NCBI GenBank assembly: GCA_029216955.1
Contig: JANAVB010015600.1
Span: forward strand, 33,925,832-33,989,831
Reading direction: 5' to 3'
DNA: 64,000 nt
Origin: Iris pallida
Lineage: Eukaryota; Streptophyta; Magnoliopsida; Asparagales; Iridaceae
Positions within the stretch are counted from its first letter, which is position 1; each line of letters starts with the position of its first letter. A program made the position numbers and the translations under genes. Shown here in pieces: positions 47,208 through 59,575 of this stretch. The notes beneath the pieces were generated by a model. It did no database searches. It was not told where the DNA came from and saw only the letters and a list, made by a program, of their open reading frames with translations.

Positions 47208-49265
47208 CTACCGTCGTTGTACATGTCTGAGGCCGAGTCGGTCTCTTCTTTCGTCTGTGGTCTCCCCCACTCTTCCTTCACCCTCTTCCACTCTTATTTC
47301 GTCTCTATTTTCTTCCTCGACCTCCTGAGTAGGCATCGGGACCGAGGGGGACGAAATCAACTGTGAGTAATATGTCATGCCTTCAAACGAATACGCTGCG
47401 GCAGTATTGATTTGCTCAGTCGTTGTACGACGATCATATGGCTGGAAGGCTGAGAAAGTGTCCATGCCCGTATACTGCTGACTGAGACCTTCTCCAGCGT
47501 ACTATTGGCTAGTGCACCCTGGAGCGTACTGCTGGCTAGTGTACTCTGGAGCGTACTGCTGGCTAGTGTACGCTCCAGCGTACTGCTGGCTAGTGTACGC
47601 TGGAGCGTACTGCTGGCTGCTGCCCTCTCCATGGTACTGCTGGCTGCTGCCCTCTCTATGGTACCGCTGGCTGCTGCCCTCTCCACGGTACTGTTGGCTG
47701 CTGCCCTCTCCAGCAGCGCCCTCTCCAGCAGCGCCCTCATCCGCCTCGTCCTGTGGATCAACCGCCCTCTGACGTCGTGAACGTCTCAGGGGTACAGTGG
47801 CACCCGGATAATCGGCCGGGATACGTGTATGCAATGGAGGCATATCAGGATCCCGTCCAAGACTCAGTGAATCTACACGAGTTAAAATATCGTGCATCCA
47901 CTCCCGCCCATGCGGCCACAAATGGCTATCTGGTTCTTGGATATATTTTCGTCCCGTAATTGCCTGAAATTTAAAATCTGTAAATGAAATTTGTGATCAT
48001 ATAACTCTCATTTTGGATTAGTGGTAAAGGCGTACCGCTTCAGATATGCCATCAACAAAAGCTCGCAGAGTAGCTTCATCTACGGCTTTAGGCTTGAACC
48101 GCGGCTCCTGAAATTTGTACGCTCTGTTAGTTATACGAGGCGCTCCCCACCATTGCCTATAAGCCAAGTTGCCTTCATCTGCATTACGTTGGAACAATCG
48201 TAAGACAAATATATTTGTGTACGCTATCTGTCCAAGTATACTACTAAGTTGGAACTTACATTCATCTGGGTGCCTTATCCGGGAAAGCCACACTATAATC
48301 CTGGAATCGTCTAAACCAGGAAGCTCTAGCAGTATCAATTCTGTTTCTTGCATTGGCTATATCATAACTCATGCAAGGAGGGTCAGCCGGGATTATCTGG
48401 CAATAACCGAATTGTCGTAGAACGCGGTCTGCTGGATGATACATAGTGTAACCATCATATATAATAAAAGATTTGTGTAGGCTTAGCTCGAACATTGTCC
48501 TTCTTATTTCTGGACCGTTTTTATCATCCGAGTAGGGTATCCACATAACCTATTGGATGACAATTATTCACGATAAATTTGTACCAAATTATTAACTGGA
48601 ATGACTATACTAAATTTATTAGTTACCTCATTCCACTGCAACGTATCAAATTCTCCCCGATACAGTGAAACATCTCTGTGTCAATTATAATGTGGGTCCA
48701 CTACATTTGTGGCCCATCGCGTAGCAAGCGAAAAAATTTCAATATCACTTGGAATGCTGGTTATAGGTCGACCAATAAAAAAATGTTCGTAGCACCATAC
48801 CTACGACAGAAATAATTCGATATTCAAGAAAATGTATATAATTGAAATCAATTTAGATATTGATTTTTCATTACCTGAACCAGCGTCGCGCACCCACACA
48901 AATTTTTGTAACCATTCGATCTAGCAAATTCCGTCAAGCTGGCATATAGATATGCTAATGTAGCAGCTCCCCATGCATGACGAGTAGGTACTTTAAGATC
49001 ATCTAAGAAAGGTAGCAGTCATACGTTTATTCTATTTTTCTGTCCGTCGGGAAATAACATTGCCCCGGACAAACAGAGCAAATATGCTCTAGTACAGCAA
49101 AGTATCTGCAAATTATGAAACTAACATATTAAAATTAACTCGCTATTAAAATTAATAAATATTAGCCAAAATTACCAAGGAGGGACGTACCCTGTAATTA
49201 TCGACCGCGACTAGACCGTCGATAATCTTATCTAAATCCATAAAGTTACCCCGAAGCCAAGTCAT
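47208..49265 (-). pseudogene. Plant mobile domain (MAIN-like) gene next to the MULE, copy B
   Basis: Likely exons on the minus strand: 49265-49191 (MTWLRGNFMDLDKII), 49105-48875 (CTRAYLLCLSGAMLFPDG, HAWGAATLAYLYASLTE), 48800-48627 (FSLATRWATNVV, YRGEFDTLQWNE), 48549-48260 (MWIPYSDDKN, RVLRQFGYCQIIP), then 48353-48018 and 47921-47208. These blocks follow the plant mobile domain in order. The tail holds SQQYA/SSQQYHGEG repeats and ends RRDRLGLRHVQRR. Stops: one in exon 2 (RINV*), one in exon 3, TGA at 48262-48264 and a CAG-to-TAG stop in the repeats near 47503. PMD genes are known both as host genes (MAIN, MAIL) and as passengers of MULEs. Confidence 0.68.
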
Positions 49266-49624
49266 CTGTTATATTTTTTCGAAAATACGATAAATAATAC
49301 AAGTATTCAAATAAAATTATAATTTAATTTTGTTCAAGAGTTACTTACATGAGAAAGAGGAGGATGAAGATGAAGCTGAGGATGAGAATGAAGATGAGGA
49401 TGAAGATGAAGAACAAGAGGAAGAGGTTCGGCCAAAATTATGTGAAGAAGAAGAAAGGAGGAGTTTATAAAGAAGGGGGAGTCTCCAACGTGGTCTCCAA
49501 AAACTTTTTTTCCTTCCCAATGGCGCAGTAGTAGAGGGAGACCACATTGAAGACTCCCCAAACATTGATGGCCTGCCACTTTTTTCCCTCCCCAAACATT
49601 GAAGACCACTTTTTTCCCTTCCCA

Positions 49625-49915
49625 ACGCGCCATCATTGATGGCCTGCCACCCCGAACACACCCCAACGCAGCACCCAACGCAGCGCTGACCACCCGCTGA
49701 CCACCCCGAACAACGTGAACCCATGGCGCGCCATCGGTGATGGCTCACTCTGCCATTGCGCGCCACCATTGATGGCGCACCCTACCGCAGCCCATGGGGC
49801 GCCATTAGTGATGGCCTTCTCTGCCATAGCGCGCCACCATTGATGGCGCACCCTACTGCACCCTACCACAGTGAACTTCATCCATAATGCGCGTCATCGG
49901 TGATGGCGCGTCCCC
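49625..49915. repeat. GCCATC-nnn-GATGGC mini-hairpin repeats, copy B
   Basis: Counterpart of 12020-12300, with the same inverted units (for example GCCATCGGTGATGGC and GCCACCATTGATGGC). It lies upstream of the PMD gene. Confidence 0.65.
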
Positions 49916-49959
49916 TCTTTGTTCTACTCACGGTTGAGTACGCGCCATGGGACTTGTCG

Positions 49960-51044
49960 CTCCGTTACCCAAATTGAAATTTTGTTAAACTTCTCACTTT
50001 TTTTTAAAATTTGGGTAAATTTCTTTACCCTGTAAGAAAACTTCTGTAAACATATGTATAAAAATTGCAACAACAAAAAATGATTTAGTCACAACGCCAA
50101 CTTTGAGTCCGGCCCATTAAAGAATAAAGGTAGTCCATCCAAACAAACCGAATCGAATATCATACGAATTCTGTTATGACTAATTTCGATTTTAGATTTT
50201 TAGAATTTTGATTTTGAATATTTCATTTCCGAAAGCTCACCCATCATTCATCATCATTAGGACAACCGCATCTTTGGCAATAATGCCTACATGTTGCTTG
50301 TTCGTTGTCAATAAAATGGTCCGTAAACCTCGAGTAAACACGTACGGTCAATAGACTAAATTTTTGAGTGATTGGAAGAAAAGTTTTGCATTCTTCAAAA
50401 TCGAGTTGGATAAATAATAATTACAATGACAAGGAATCAACATATCCAGGAAAAGTGCAGCCAAATATTTTTCGCAGCTGTAGAATCAAGAAAGGCCATA
50501 AATCTGGAGTTACACTGGGCCTTATTTGTTGTGGCCCAAAATGCAAATAAACGTAAAACAGTTTAGGCCTTGTGAATCAGACGGAGCTATGTGATCCACC
50601 TATCATTTTGACAACAACTCATTGTATATGAAAACTATTACATAAAAATATTCAGTTCCATGCATCATATATCATAGCACCTCTCTTCATATATGTTTCG
50701 ATAAAACAGAGCAGGATTTCAAGATAACATAGTAACTATGCTTACGCCAAAACTCAAAATTAATGAATAAAAAGAAGCCGTTGTCGCTTTGGAACGAACA
50801 AAAAAGCGTGGCACAGCCGATCACAAGCAACGACATCTTTTAGTCGTATATGAAAGCAATCAACGCAATAAGCTCTTCATTTTTCCATGGTGGCCCCTTC
50901 TGCCAGAACTTCCTCCTTGCAGCACTTGCAATCTCGACACGTATCCACTTCTCTTGCTGTTGTATATGCAAGAAAACCAAGTCGATTAGTCCCTTTGTAA
51001 TCAAACTTTTTTGTGCTAAGATGATGTTCTTACCTAATATTCAT
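49960..51044. other. AT-rich intergenic stretch, copy B
   Basis: Between the PMD pseudogene and the 3' end of NOC2. No gene was recognised. The minus-strand frame around 50860-50975 (QEKWIRVEIASAARRKFW) may be a remnant exon. The MULE right end should lie here or further left but was not found. Confidence 0.5.
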
Positions 51045-54000
51045 CTAACTTGGGTTGAACTGAGATTTCTGTAGTATACTGGCATAGTACTGAGAAAAAG
51101 AGGCGGAACCACTCCTTTCCAGCTGTGATGGCAAATTCAGAGGATTAATCAATTGAAAACTTTGGGAAGCAGAATGAATGCGGCATAGAAAACTTTGGGA
51201 AGCAAACCTGGAGAAAGGAGTCTACAGATTGAAGGTCGCTTGGTGAAAATGAAACCTCGTCTCTTTTCATCTGAATGAATTGGCAGTTTTGCTCAACCTG
51301 TAATTGAGGGATAAACAGTCAAATGCAAAGGCAGCTATAGTTAAATGCAAAGGCAGCTAAAGTTAGTCAATTTAGATTCTTATTCTTAATTTAGTAGTTG
51401 CAAGAGCCAGATAATGTTAGAGCTTCTAGGTAGAGAGGTTTTATTTAGACTTTGTATTTCATCATTCAGTACAGGTACTGCACCTTCTTTTACAGATGTA
51501 TGCTGGATAAATAGATGGCTTAATACGAAGGTAGTCAAAGACGCACTCGAGGCACAAATGGTCCATATCGCTCGAGGCGCAATACGCACCCAAGGCATGT
51601 GCACAAACGTAGCGAGGCACAAAAATAAAAAATAATAAAAATATACATAAATAAATTAGTAATGTAAGAAATAAAATCAAATAACATATTAAAACAAACA
51701 AAAACATGTTAAAAACATAACCAAGTGAAATAGCATAGCAACAATAGCAGTAGCAATCAACAGAACTAAGAAAATTTTGTATTATCCCTACCACGCTTTT
51801 AGTAACTTTTAGTTTTTCCAATTTGATCTGTAGCCAACTTTGGCACCTATGGAAAGGCTACCTCGCTCCCACTTGTATGAAGGGCTATTTTCCTGCCTCA
51901 AAGATTTTTGTAAAAAAAAAGTAAAAAACACATAAGGGTTGCCTAGGCGCGCCTTTTCTTGGTTGCGTCTTACGCGCCTAAGGCGGGCCTTGGGTGTACC
52001 CAAAGAAAGGCGTCTTGTCTAGTAGTAAGGTGCCAGGAGCAATTGTTGCATCTTGCTACGAGGCACGTCTTTGACTACCATGCTTAATACTTGCAAGCTT
52101 TTTAAAAGGCAAAATGACGCATGTTCCGACAACATATGCAAAGGTGGGCTGTGTATGTGGGTTTGGTCTTCCAGACAAAGTGTGGTTCAGATACATTTAT
52201 GGAAGTTCTCTCATCTCTTCATTTGTTAGTTTAATGACACTTTCTTTTGTACCTGGTCTATAAAACGCTTCACTGGACGTTTCATGTTTTCAAGAGTAGT
52301 CCTTTCATGGAACCTTTTCAAGAGAATAAGAGGAATAGTTGCCACTTCAGGAAAAGATATGTGACGACTCCACTGAGAAAAGTGTCCTGCAAGGAGCTCA
52401 ATAGCGAAATGGATGCAATCCTCGTGAAAACGTCGCGCTTTCAACAATTGTTTTGGCACCTATATAAACAATAGCAACAAATTGAAGCAGAGATCACGAA
52501 GAAATATAAAACATCAATCAGCAGAACCAAATAAAAGTACAAATCACCTTATCTAAAGTACACAAGGGGTTTAGTGCAAACAAAAGAAGCATATAACTGT
52601 GGATGCACTATCCTCTCCTTTTAACTTGATGAAAAAAAATGATGAAAAAAAAATGATTTGATGAAAAAGAAGGAAAAAAAACAACAAGGGCGTATTGGAG
52701 TGCATGTACAAATTATGTCGGTACCCATCTCAAAGAGTTCTTATATGAATTCACGAGCAATTGGCATCATATGGAAAGAACATTTTTGGAGGGTATGTAC
52801 ATAAAATAATTCTTCCTTCAAAGATGATTAGGAAAATGCAAGTAAAAATCATGTCCATTTCTGTCCCCACAACATGGCCATGAGATCATATCAAGCAAAA
52901 ATTGGCATTCTGATAGCAGAGGTATATTCTTTGGGACAAATAACGAAATAATGATATCAAAGGACAAGATTAGTTCAGCTATGTACTAGTGAGCCATTGA
53001 GGATCTTGAAATCATTCTAAATAATTGAAGGAAAAGATGAAGGAATAAAAATTACTGGTTAAAATAAATTAAAAACAGTAGGAAATTCAGGAGGGAACAT
53101 ATTTTCTTCTGACCTTTAAGTTTGATGCAAAGTTGAAAGCATTCTTATGTGAGTCACTCTTGCTGCTTTCTGTATATTCCAAGCAATCGAATACCAAGGA
53201 TGCAACAGGAATAAAAATTCCACTGGCAAGAGAGAGCTGATTGAGCATTTGGATGCACTTGAATCTCAAAGGTAAATAGCGTGGACCAGGAAACAAGTGA
53301 GCCATCCCTCTTATGACTTGTATAAGCAAGCACATCAGGGACTGAAGATCATGGTTCTTAATGTTACGTGTGATAAACTTGACCCAAATGTCAACACAGT
53401 TAACATATTGCCAACTATAGACTTTCTTCAGCTCATCCTGCACCAATAAACAAGTGAACAGAACATCATTAAAATATACATTTAAAAGACCATATGATAC
53501 TTGGATCGCCATAAAATCTTTACTAAATCAAAGTATGCAAATATGTAACTTTGGATCACCACCACAAGCCTAACATGACATACAACATAAGATCAGTATT
53601 TACTGTATTGAATGATGTTGTACCATGTTGCAATAATTCAATTCTGTTATTAAGAAGTAAATTTAAATATAGCATACACTAAAACTCTGGACGTTTTAGC
53701 TCTACTAACCTTTTTCTTCGTGCTAAGTACCCGTCTCAATATATTTGCCAGGTACTGCAGAGACGCGAGAACTTTCTGAAAGCACTTTTCAATGTCCAGA
53801 GAATAAAGTTCCACAATAGAGTCTTTTAGAAATTCAAAATGCTTCATATTCGTAGGCTGAATATACTTGCAATGTGCAATAAACGCTTTATATGTCTTGG
53901 ACAAACAATTTTCAAGGCAGTCAGAATTTAATTGTGAAGCAATTCCCCGCAGAAGCACGAAAGAGGATAGGGACAGGCTCTCCTCACCAGTAACCCACAG

Positions 54001-57000
54001 ATGAACTGTAATCTGTATCCAAGTGTAACATGATCCACAAAATTAGGTCGAAATTGAGTAGAATTTTCTTTGAGATGACATGATTAATAAATCTGCACTA
54101 CTGTAGATTAGGATGGTCGTATCTCACAACATAACAAGGTAATAGTAGTGTAAATGGAGTAACTCTGATTCTGATACAGTTCAAGTGTGTGGGTTAGGCT
54201 ACATGCTGTACTGAAGGCATAGTTAGTGCTAAGAATAAACAAAATAACATATGGCACTTTTCCAGAAATTTGGAATCCATATAAGAAAAGAGTACGGGAG
54301 ATGATCATATAGGCATGTGTGGAATAATAAACGCGTAGTTTCTATGGTAAAGAAACATATATAGAGAAGGACATATAAATGGCACGCTTATAAGAGGACC
54401 CTATATACCTGTCAAAGCCTAATAACATTTTTTTTACAGTTGAATACCAATTAACCTGAACGATAGTGAGATAACATGCAGAAAGTGATTGTAATATACC
54501 AAGGTAAAAACATAATGCTAGGTACAATATTTGATTTTCAGCATGACAGGGAAAATTTATTTTCAAGAATTTTAGTTCATAGTTTTGCAATATAATATTT
54601 AGCTCTCTACTTTATATAAGATGAGTGGCAATAACACTGCTTAATAGATGGAAAAATTTCAGTGTGAGAATATGATATCCACATGCAATTGTCTTATTGA
54701 CAAGACATAATACGGAAAGCGTTAAGTGTTCCATAAATATAAAATAAGTACCTTGATGAACCTCCTTATTAACGAAGGGAAAGCAACAAAAAATAAAATG
54801 GAAGCTCTGAGCCGAGATAAGACAAAAACAAGTAACTGGCAATCAGTAACTTGATTCAAGAGAAACAGACAACTCCTCAAATAAGACTTCACAAGTGGCC
54901 TAACAGTTTTCCATGTTGAAGTACTTTCCAACTTCATAAAACCTTCCACGGAGCAAGAATCTGAGATTCCAAGTCTTCTGCGGAAAATACCATCAGCTTC
55001 AGAAAGAACAAATGTCAATATCTTAGAAAACACTTCTTTATCGGGAATACTGTGTGCACACCCCTCGGAATCAATCCCATATTGGCATGCAGTTTGGAAA
55101 CCATTGAGCAGGTTAGATAATGCAGGTCCTGTTGGCTCTTCCGATATCAACCAACACCAAACATCAATTGTACAGCTTGTGAGGATCTTTTTGTTGTGTA
55201 ATGAACTTAGGCTCTCACTAGTTGCATCTCCATTAGGATAATCTGTACCATCTTCTTCGTCAGAATACTGCAAAGGAATAGAAATTTCGGTGACATCATT
55301 TAATACCATATAATGACAAATCAAGCATTGTAATACCTTTCATTGTGAAGCAATTTGCAATATGGTTATATTCATTTACCGGACGTGTAGAACAAAAGGA
55401 TGATAAAAAATCAAAATAATAAATGTCTTTTAAGTTTAAAGCATGCACCTCAGCTAAGAATCAACTATTACTGGTGACTGCAATAAACAATAGTTGAGCA
55501 AAACTTCGACACGATATAAACTCAAAGCTAAGTCTTGGAACAATTTGAATTACAAGGTTGTAGATGTTGTATGTCAGAGTCATGGCGTATTGGCATCAAG
55601 GTTGTAGATATTGTATGTCGGATTGGGTTTTTTAATGTCAGATACCGGGAACATTTTAAAACGTCGGATATCAATTAGTATGCAATATTTTATTTATTAT
55701 ATAATATAAATGTCTAGGGGACATTTTAAAATGTCAAATATCAATAAATATGCAATATTTTATATATTATATAATCTAAATGTCTAATCTAAATCTAATT
55801 TCTAATAGAAAAATCAAATAAATTAAAAATAAGTAATTCTGATATGGGGCATACCTTGTCGAAGTGGAGCTGGGAGTGGTCGAAGTGGAGCACGGTTGGC
55901 ATGTGTTCGAGCAACAACAATAAATAAAGAGATGAGAGAAAGAGCAGACAAGGTTTCGTTGGGAGTTAGTTACGGGTTTAACCCATTTTCAATATCGACT
56001 GTCCCAAAATCACAAAAAATCTGATTCCTCAAATGTCATGCGACTTATGTAATGGTATCGGCTGTCGAAAAAATCCCGAGACATTGACCGATTTGTTGCA
56101 TAACACCATAAAAAACATGTTGGTCCTATATGTGACGTTTTTCCCTCGAAACTGATATGTCGAACGAGTACATATCACCCATACCAATTCGGACACGAAC
56201 ACCATATTGATTTGTAATACGACATATTAGAAAAATTTAGGATACGGGCATGACATGGACACGCTTACATGTACCCATGGAAAAATATTTGTACGCTTAT
56301 TTTAAACATTAGTTCTTCACAATATCTATATATAAACATGTTTTAGATAGTAACTAGATTCCAAAAAGTTCTAGAAAAGGTTCCTCCTCAAAGAAATGTT
56401 ATTTTCCTATATATTAACAAAGCAGCACAAATTTACATTGTATAACTCCACTATTAGGGAATAAACAACTTACTGCCTCTTCACTTCTGAATTGCTCCAA
56501 GTGTGCTTTTTGATTTTGTAGAAATTCAGAAAATTTTGGGTCCTGAAAAAAAAATCAAGATGTTGTTAGTTACTTAGTTATAACCAGTGAGGAAACCTAG
56601 AACGAATTCATGGTATTAAAGTCATCAGAGACACAATTTGAAATGTGCACAAGCAAATGATGTATTGTACCAAAATGAAGTCACAGGACTCCAGTTCATT
56701 AGAAACATTACCATAGCAGATCTCTCATATCCGCTATCTGGAGTCCTGAACATGGTTAGGCTGCAAATGGAAACAGCATAATGTATTGTAGGTTTAAGCC
56801 AAAATATGCAAGACGATTGCATTGCAAATACCATGTAACTACTATGGAGTGACTATAGCCTAATCAGCATTTACCATGATCTTACTGGATTATTCCACTG
56901 ACTTTATGTATTCCTTAGTATGTGCTTAAAAGAACAAAAAAAAATTCATTATGGTAATACCTTGCATATTGCTTAATATGTCCTTAAAGTACATAGAAAG

Positions 57001-57659
57001 AAGAGCTTTAAAGTTACAATTATATTTATGCAGAGCAAATCACCTTAGGTGGTTTGGACATATGTAACGTATACCAATATATGCTCCATAAGGAGGCACA
57101 GTAAGATAATAGTTAAAGGAGCCGCTAGGGCTGGAGGTAGGCCTAAACGACCATGGGTTGAAACTTTTGAGAAAGATATGGTTTTTGTTTGTGTTACAGA
57201 TGGCATGAACCTTAAGAGAGAGGAATGGAAGAAAAGGATTCAAACAGACAACCCAAAAAGTTGGGATAAAGGTTTTGTTGTTGTTGTATACCCATAACAA
57301 CACCCGGACATTTAATATACTGAATAACTTCTTGAACAGTAAAGTGAACAGCAGTATAAATGTCCAAAATGTAAAAATGTCTTGACCATGAAATCAGACT
57401 TTTTGCAGAAGTAGGATCATGATTATCACCTTCTCTAGCAACCTATCCAGCTTCCTCTTTTGCTTCACAATCTCCATATTAATTTCATTGTTTTGTCCCA
57501 CTAAAGCAGAAGGACAGTTCTTATCTGCAGGTATTTATCTCGCTGATTATCACAAAATGAAACATAAAGATGGCTATGATACAGAGAAGAGATAAGATAA
57601 GACTTACCATTAGAATCATTCTTTTTGTCTTCCTCTAGAATGTATGGGCATTCAGAATC
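51045..57659 (-). CDS. NOC2: Nucleolar complex protein 2 (NOC2) homologue, nine visible exons
   Basis: Exons on the minus strand: 57659-57608, 57524-57430, 56542-56474, 55267-54752, 54012-53710, 53437-53114, 52459-52253, 51297-51208 and 51122-51045 (stop TAG at 51045-51047). All have GT donors, AG acceptors and matching phases, giving about 577 residues. Diagnostic NOC2 blocks: DPKFSEFLQNQKAHLEQF, WKTVRPLVKSYLRSCLFLLN, RLRASILFFVAFPSLIRRFI, ITVHLWVTGEE, VELYSLD, PRYLPLRFKCIQMLNQLS, GIFIPVASLV, HFSQWSRHISFPEVATIPLI and SGSASFSQYYASIL. NOC2 works in the nucleolus and nucleoplasm with NOC1 and NOC3 in maturation and export of pre-60S ribosomal particles. The first exon was not found upstream of 57659; the family is usually 650-750 residues, so about 100 N-terminal residues are missing or further away. 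Introns carry a MITE and a LINE fragment. Confidence 0.88.
51527..52081. mobile_element. MITE in NOC2 intron, copy B
   Basis: 555-bp element with GGTAGTCAAAGACG/CGTCTTTGACTACC ends and the perfect 9-bp direct repeat GCTTAATAC at 51518-51526 and 52082-52090. Lies in the intron between exons 52459-52253 and 51297-51208. Probably a Mutator-like MITE. Confidence 0.75.
55340..56470. other. NOC2 intron with AT-rich tandem repeat
   Basis: Right of the duplicated region. Two ~85-bp units containing TATGCAATATTTTAT and TATATAATCTAAATGTCTA lie at 55660-55795. TGTCGGAT words recur nearby. The rest shows nothing coding. Confidence 0.5.
57035..57300 (+). mobile_element. LINE 3'-end fragment in NOC2 intron
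   Basis: Reads NHLRWFGHM, then further on RAGGRPKRPWVETFEKDM and LKREEWKKRIQTDNPKSWD across frames, which is the typical C-terminal end of plant LINE reverse transcriptases. A GTTGTTGTTGTAT-type tail follows. It is 5' truncated and disrupted by frameshifts and stops. Confidence 0.7.
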
Positions 57660-59390
57660 CTGTACATCAACCAATAGAAGCATCATTAAACTATCATTAA
57701 TATATGCAATAAAATGGGAAGGAGTTGGGTTTATATGTGCGGGTATGCATGTGTGCACATGTACGAGTAGACCTTAAAGATACAAGATGGTTGATTTACA
57801 GATAAAGCTAATTTATTCACAAACTACAACAGTCAAAAAGACAAATTTGAAGCACTAGTTGGTGCTTGGATGGGTTATAAAATCTAAACATGTGTCCACT
57901 CATGAATGACATATTTTAATAAACTATCACATTTAAGATCAGTTGCATGGGGCTAGTAACTAATGTCAAACAGTTAATAGATTGGTTGTATAATAATTGT
58001 GAGCAGTGTGCCAATTTTACTTGAACCAACCGAACACTTTAGATCGTCCCTACAATATTTAATAAATATAATCATCATAAGATCAAAAAGAAATTCAATG
58101 CTTTACATAAAATAATTAGCTTACTTCATTTGTGATCTGTAACTTTCAGATTAGTTTCAAATTGCCTATCTTGTATCCTAAAAGGTCTATAGAAACCTAA
58201 ATCTGGTTTTGGTATCAAAAATTAAGCATCAAATAATAATAATCTGCTTGTTAGCATATTATTAACTGATCTTATTAATCATTCATAATAAATTACATAA
58301 TCTAATATAATGACATCATTAGAAGGGTTCTTACCATAACATCCCCCAACATTTCATATGAATAGTGAATGCTTCTTCAAACATTCACTTTAGTATATAT
58401 ATCTTCAAATTAGCAGTTGTTGAAATAAGTGAATTGTGCTTGAAAGATATTTGATACATGCAATCTATGCTTAGTCACGGAAATACTGGAATGTCAATTA
58501 ATGTTATTTGGATTAGGGAAACTTATTAAAGACGGCCGCCTAGGCCCTTTTTGGACCTTGGCACCTAAAATATCACAAGAATTTGGCAGCTTGGTAAAAC
58601 ACTCAAGACGTCCGCTTGGGGCGGCTTTAACCTTAGTTTAAAATAACCACAGTTCATGCCCATCTAATTTTCAATTTGAACCGGGCATATCCCAACTAAA
58701 AATATGAAATGACTCCCCATTCAGCACCCTTTCTCCTCCTGATTGCTTATCCTAAAATTCAAACTCCACTTCAGTGTTCTCTCTCTCCAAGCACCTATCT
58801 ACTCCAGTGTGTCAGCAAGTCACTCTGACTTTGCTTTCTCACGGTTTCACTCACTCTCTTTGCCTTTCACCCATTGCTCTTCTCTGACTCCAGCCAAGCA
58901 TTTAATTTTTGAAAGTCTGTTAAGTATTTCAACTTTCTTCTCTTTGACTCTCGCACATTTTATATTTTTGCTTGTATGCTGGAGAGAATGGACGAATATG
59001 GAGGGGGGTGGATAATATGGTTCTTTTATGGAACAACATGACACCAACTACGAAAGTCAAAAAGATTACGCGTACAATAAAAGATTAGAACCCCCACACC
59101 ATAACACTAAACTGCATGTTTATCTGCACTTACAAACCTCCCAATGTTGAGGCCTGCCTAGGCCTTTTGCGTCTTCGTTGTCTCGTGCAGCCTTAACAAG
59201 CTTGGGATTTAGCAGACTCCTATATATATATTTGACATATGGATGGACATAAAAGACCATCACTAAGTGTGTAGCAGATCACCCTTATATCTTTACAGAT
59301 CAACAAGTGACACAGTATAATGGTATCTAATTTGTGGGGGTGGAAGGAGAGAAATAATGCTCTTTTCTTTGCCATTTCTTTTCTTTTAGG
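57660..59390. other. Intergenic or 5' region of NOC2
   Basis: No exon could be assigned. There is AT-rich sequence, a pyrimidine-rich stretch (58770-58960) and two patches with GCCTAGGCC words (58540-58630 and 59150-59210) like those in the intronic MITE. The missing first exon of NOC2 may lie here but shows no clear signature. Confidence 0.4.
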
Positions 59391-59394
59391 CTAT

Positions 59395-59575
59395 GTTTGA
59401 GGGCTTCGCCTGGAGTGTCAGGTGACCGTAACGCCTCATGCTTGCACCCTGATGGATGCATGTTCGAGTCATGGGAACAGCCTCCCTATATTCTATGGAG
59501 GCAAGGCTGCATACATGTTGATCCTCCCCAGACCCTGCGTACGAAGGAGCCTCGTGGTTGGGATGCCCTTTTTCG
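59395..59575 (+). mobile_element. Au-like SINE
   Basis: A tRNA-type B-box region (TGTTCGAGTCATGGGAACAG) is followed by AGGCAAGGCTGCATACAT, CCTCCCCAGACCCTGCGTAC and GGAGCCTCGTGGTTGGGATG, the conserved body of plant Au SINEs. The ends are diverged, and a target duplication was not identified. Confidence 0.7.

Larger units (their letters stand above)
37607..55339 (+). repeat. Direct duplication, copy B (partner of 1-17709)
   Basis: Collinear with copy A. Copy B is continuous with unique sequence on both sides: it joins the rest of the Gypsy element on the left and the 5' exons of NOC2 on the right. Compared with copy A it keeps the NOC2 frame and the MULE zinc knuckle, but has a private TGA in the antisense gene. 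It also has a longer C-run at 40244-40257 inside the LTR. Confidence 0.95.

Noticed and set aside
50860..50990. Minus-strand frame QEKWIRVEIASAARRKFW as a last NOC2 exon
   Set aside because: The exon 51122-51045 already ends in an in-frame TAG after a family-like sequence, and this frame shows no NOC2 similarity that I can recognise.
56690..56770. Possible extra NOC2 exon with TPDSGYERSAM
   Set aside because: The neighbouring exons join in phase without it (LLEK then DPKFSEF), matching the family, and the extra exon would break the phase.
58743..59015. Plus-strand Ser/Leu-rich frame of 90 residues
   Set aside because: Pyrimidine-rich non-coding sequence gives Ser/Leu/Phe strings; no domain, no splice context and no conservation visible.
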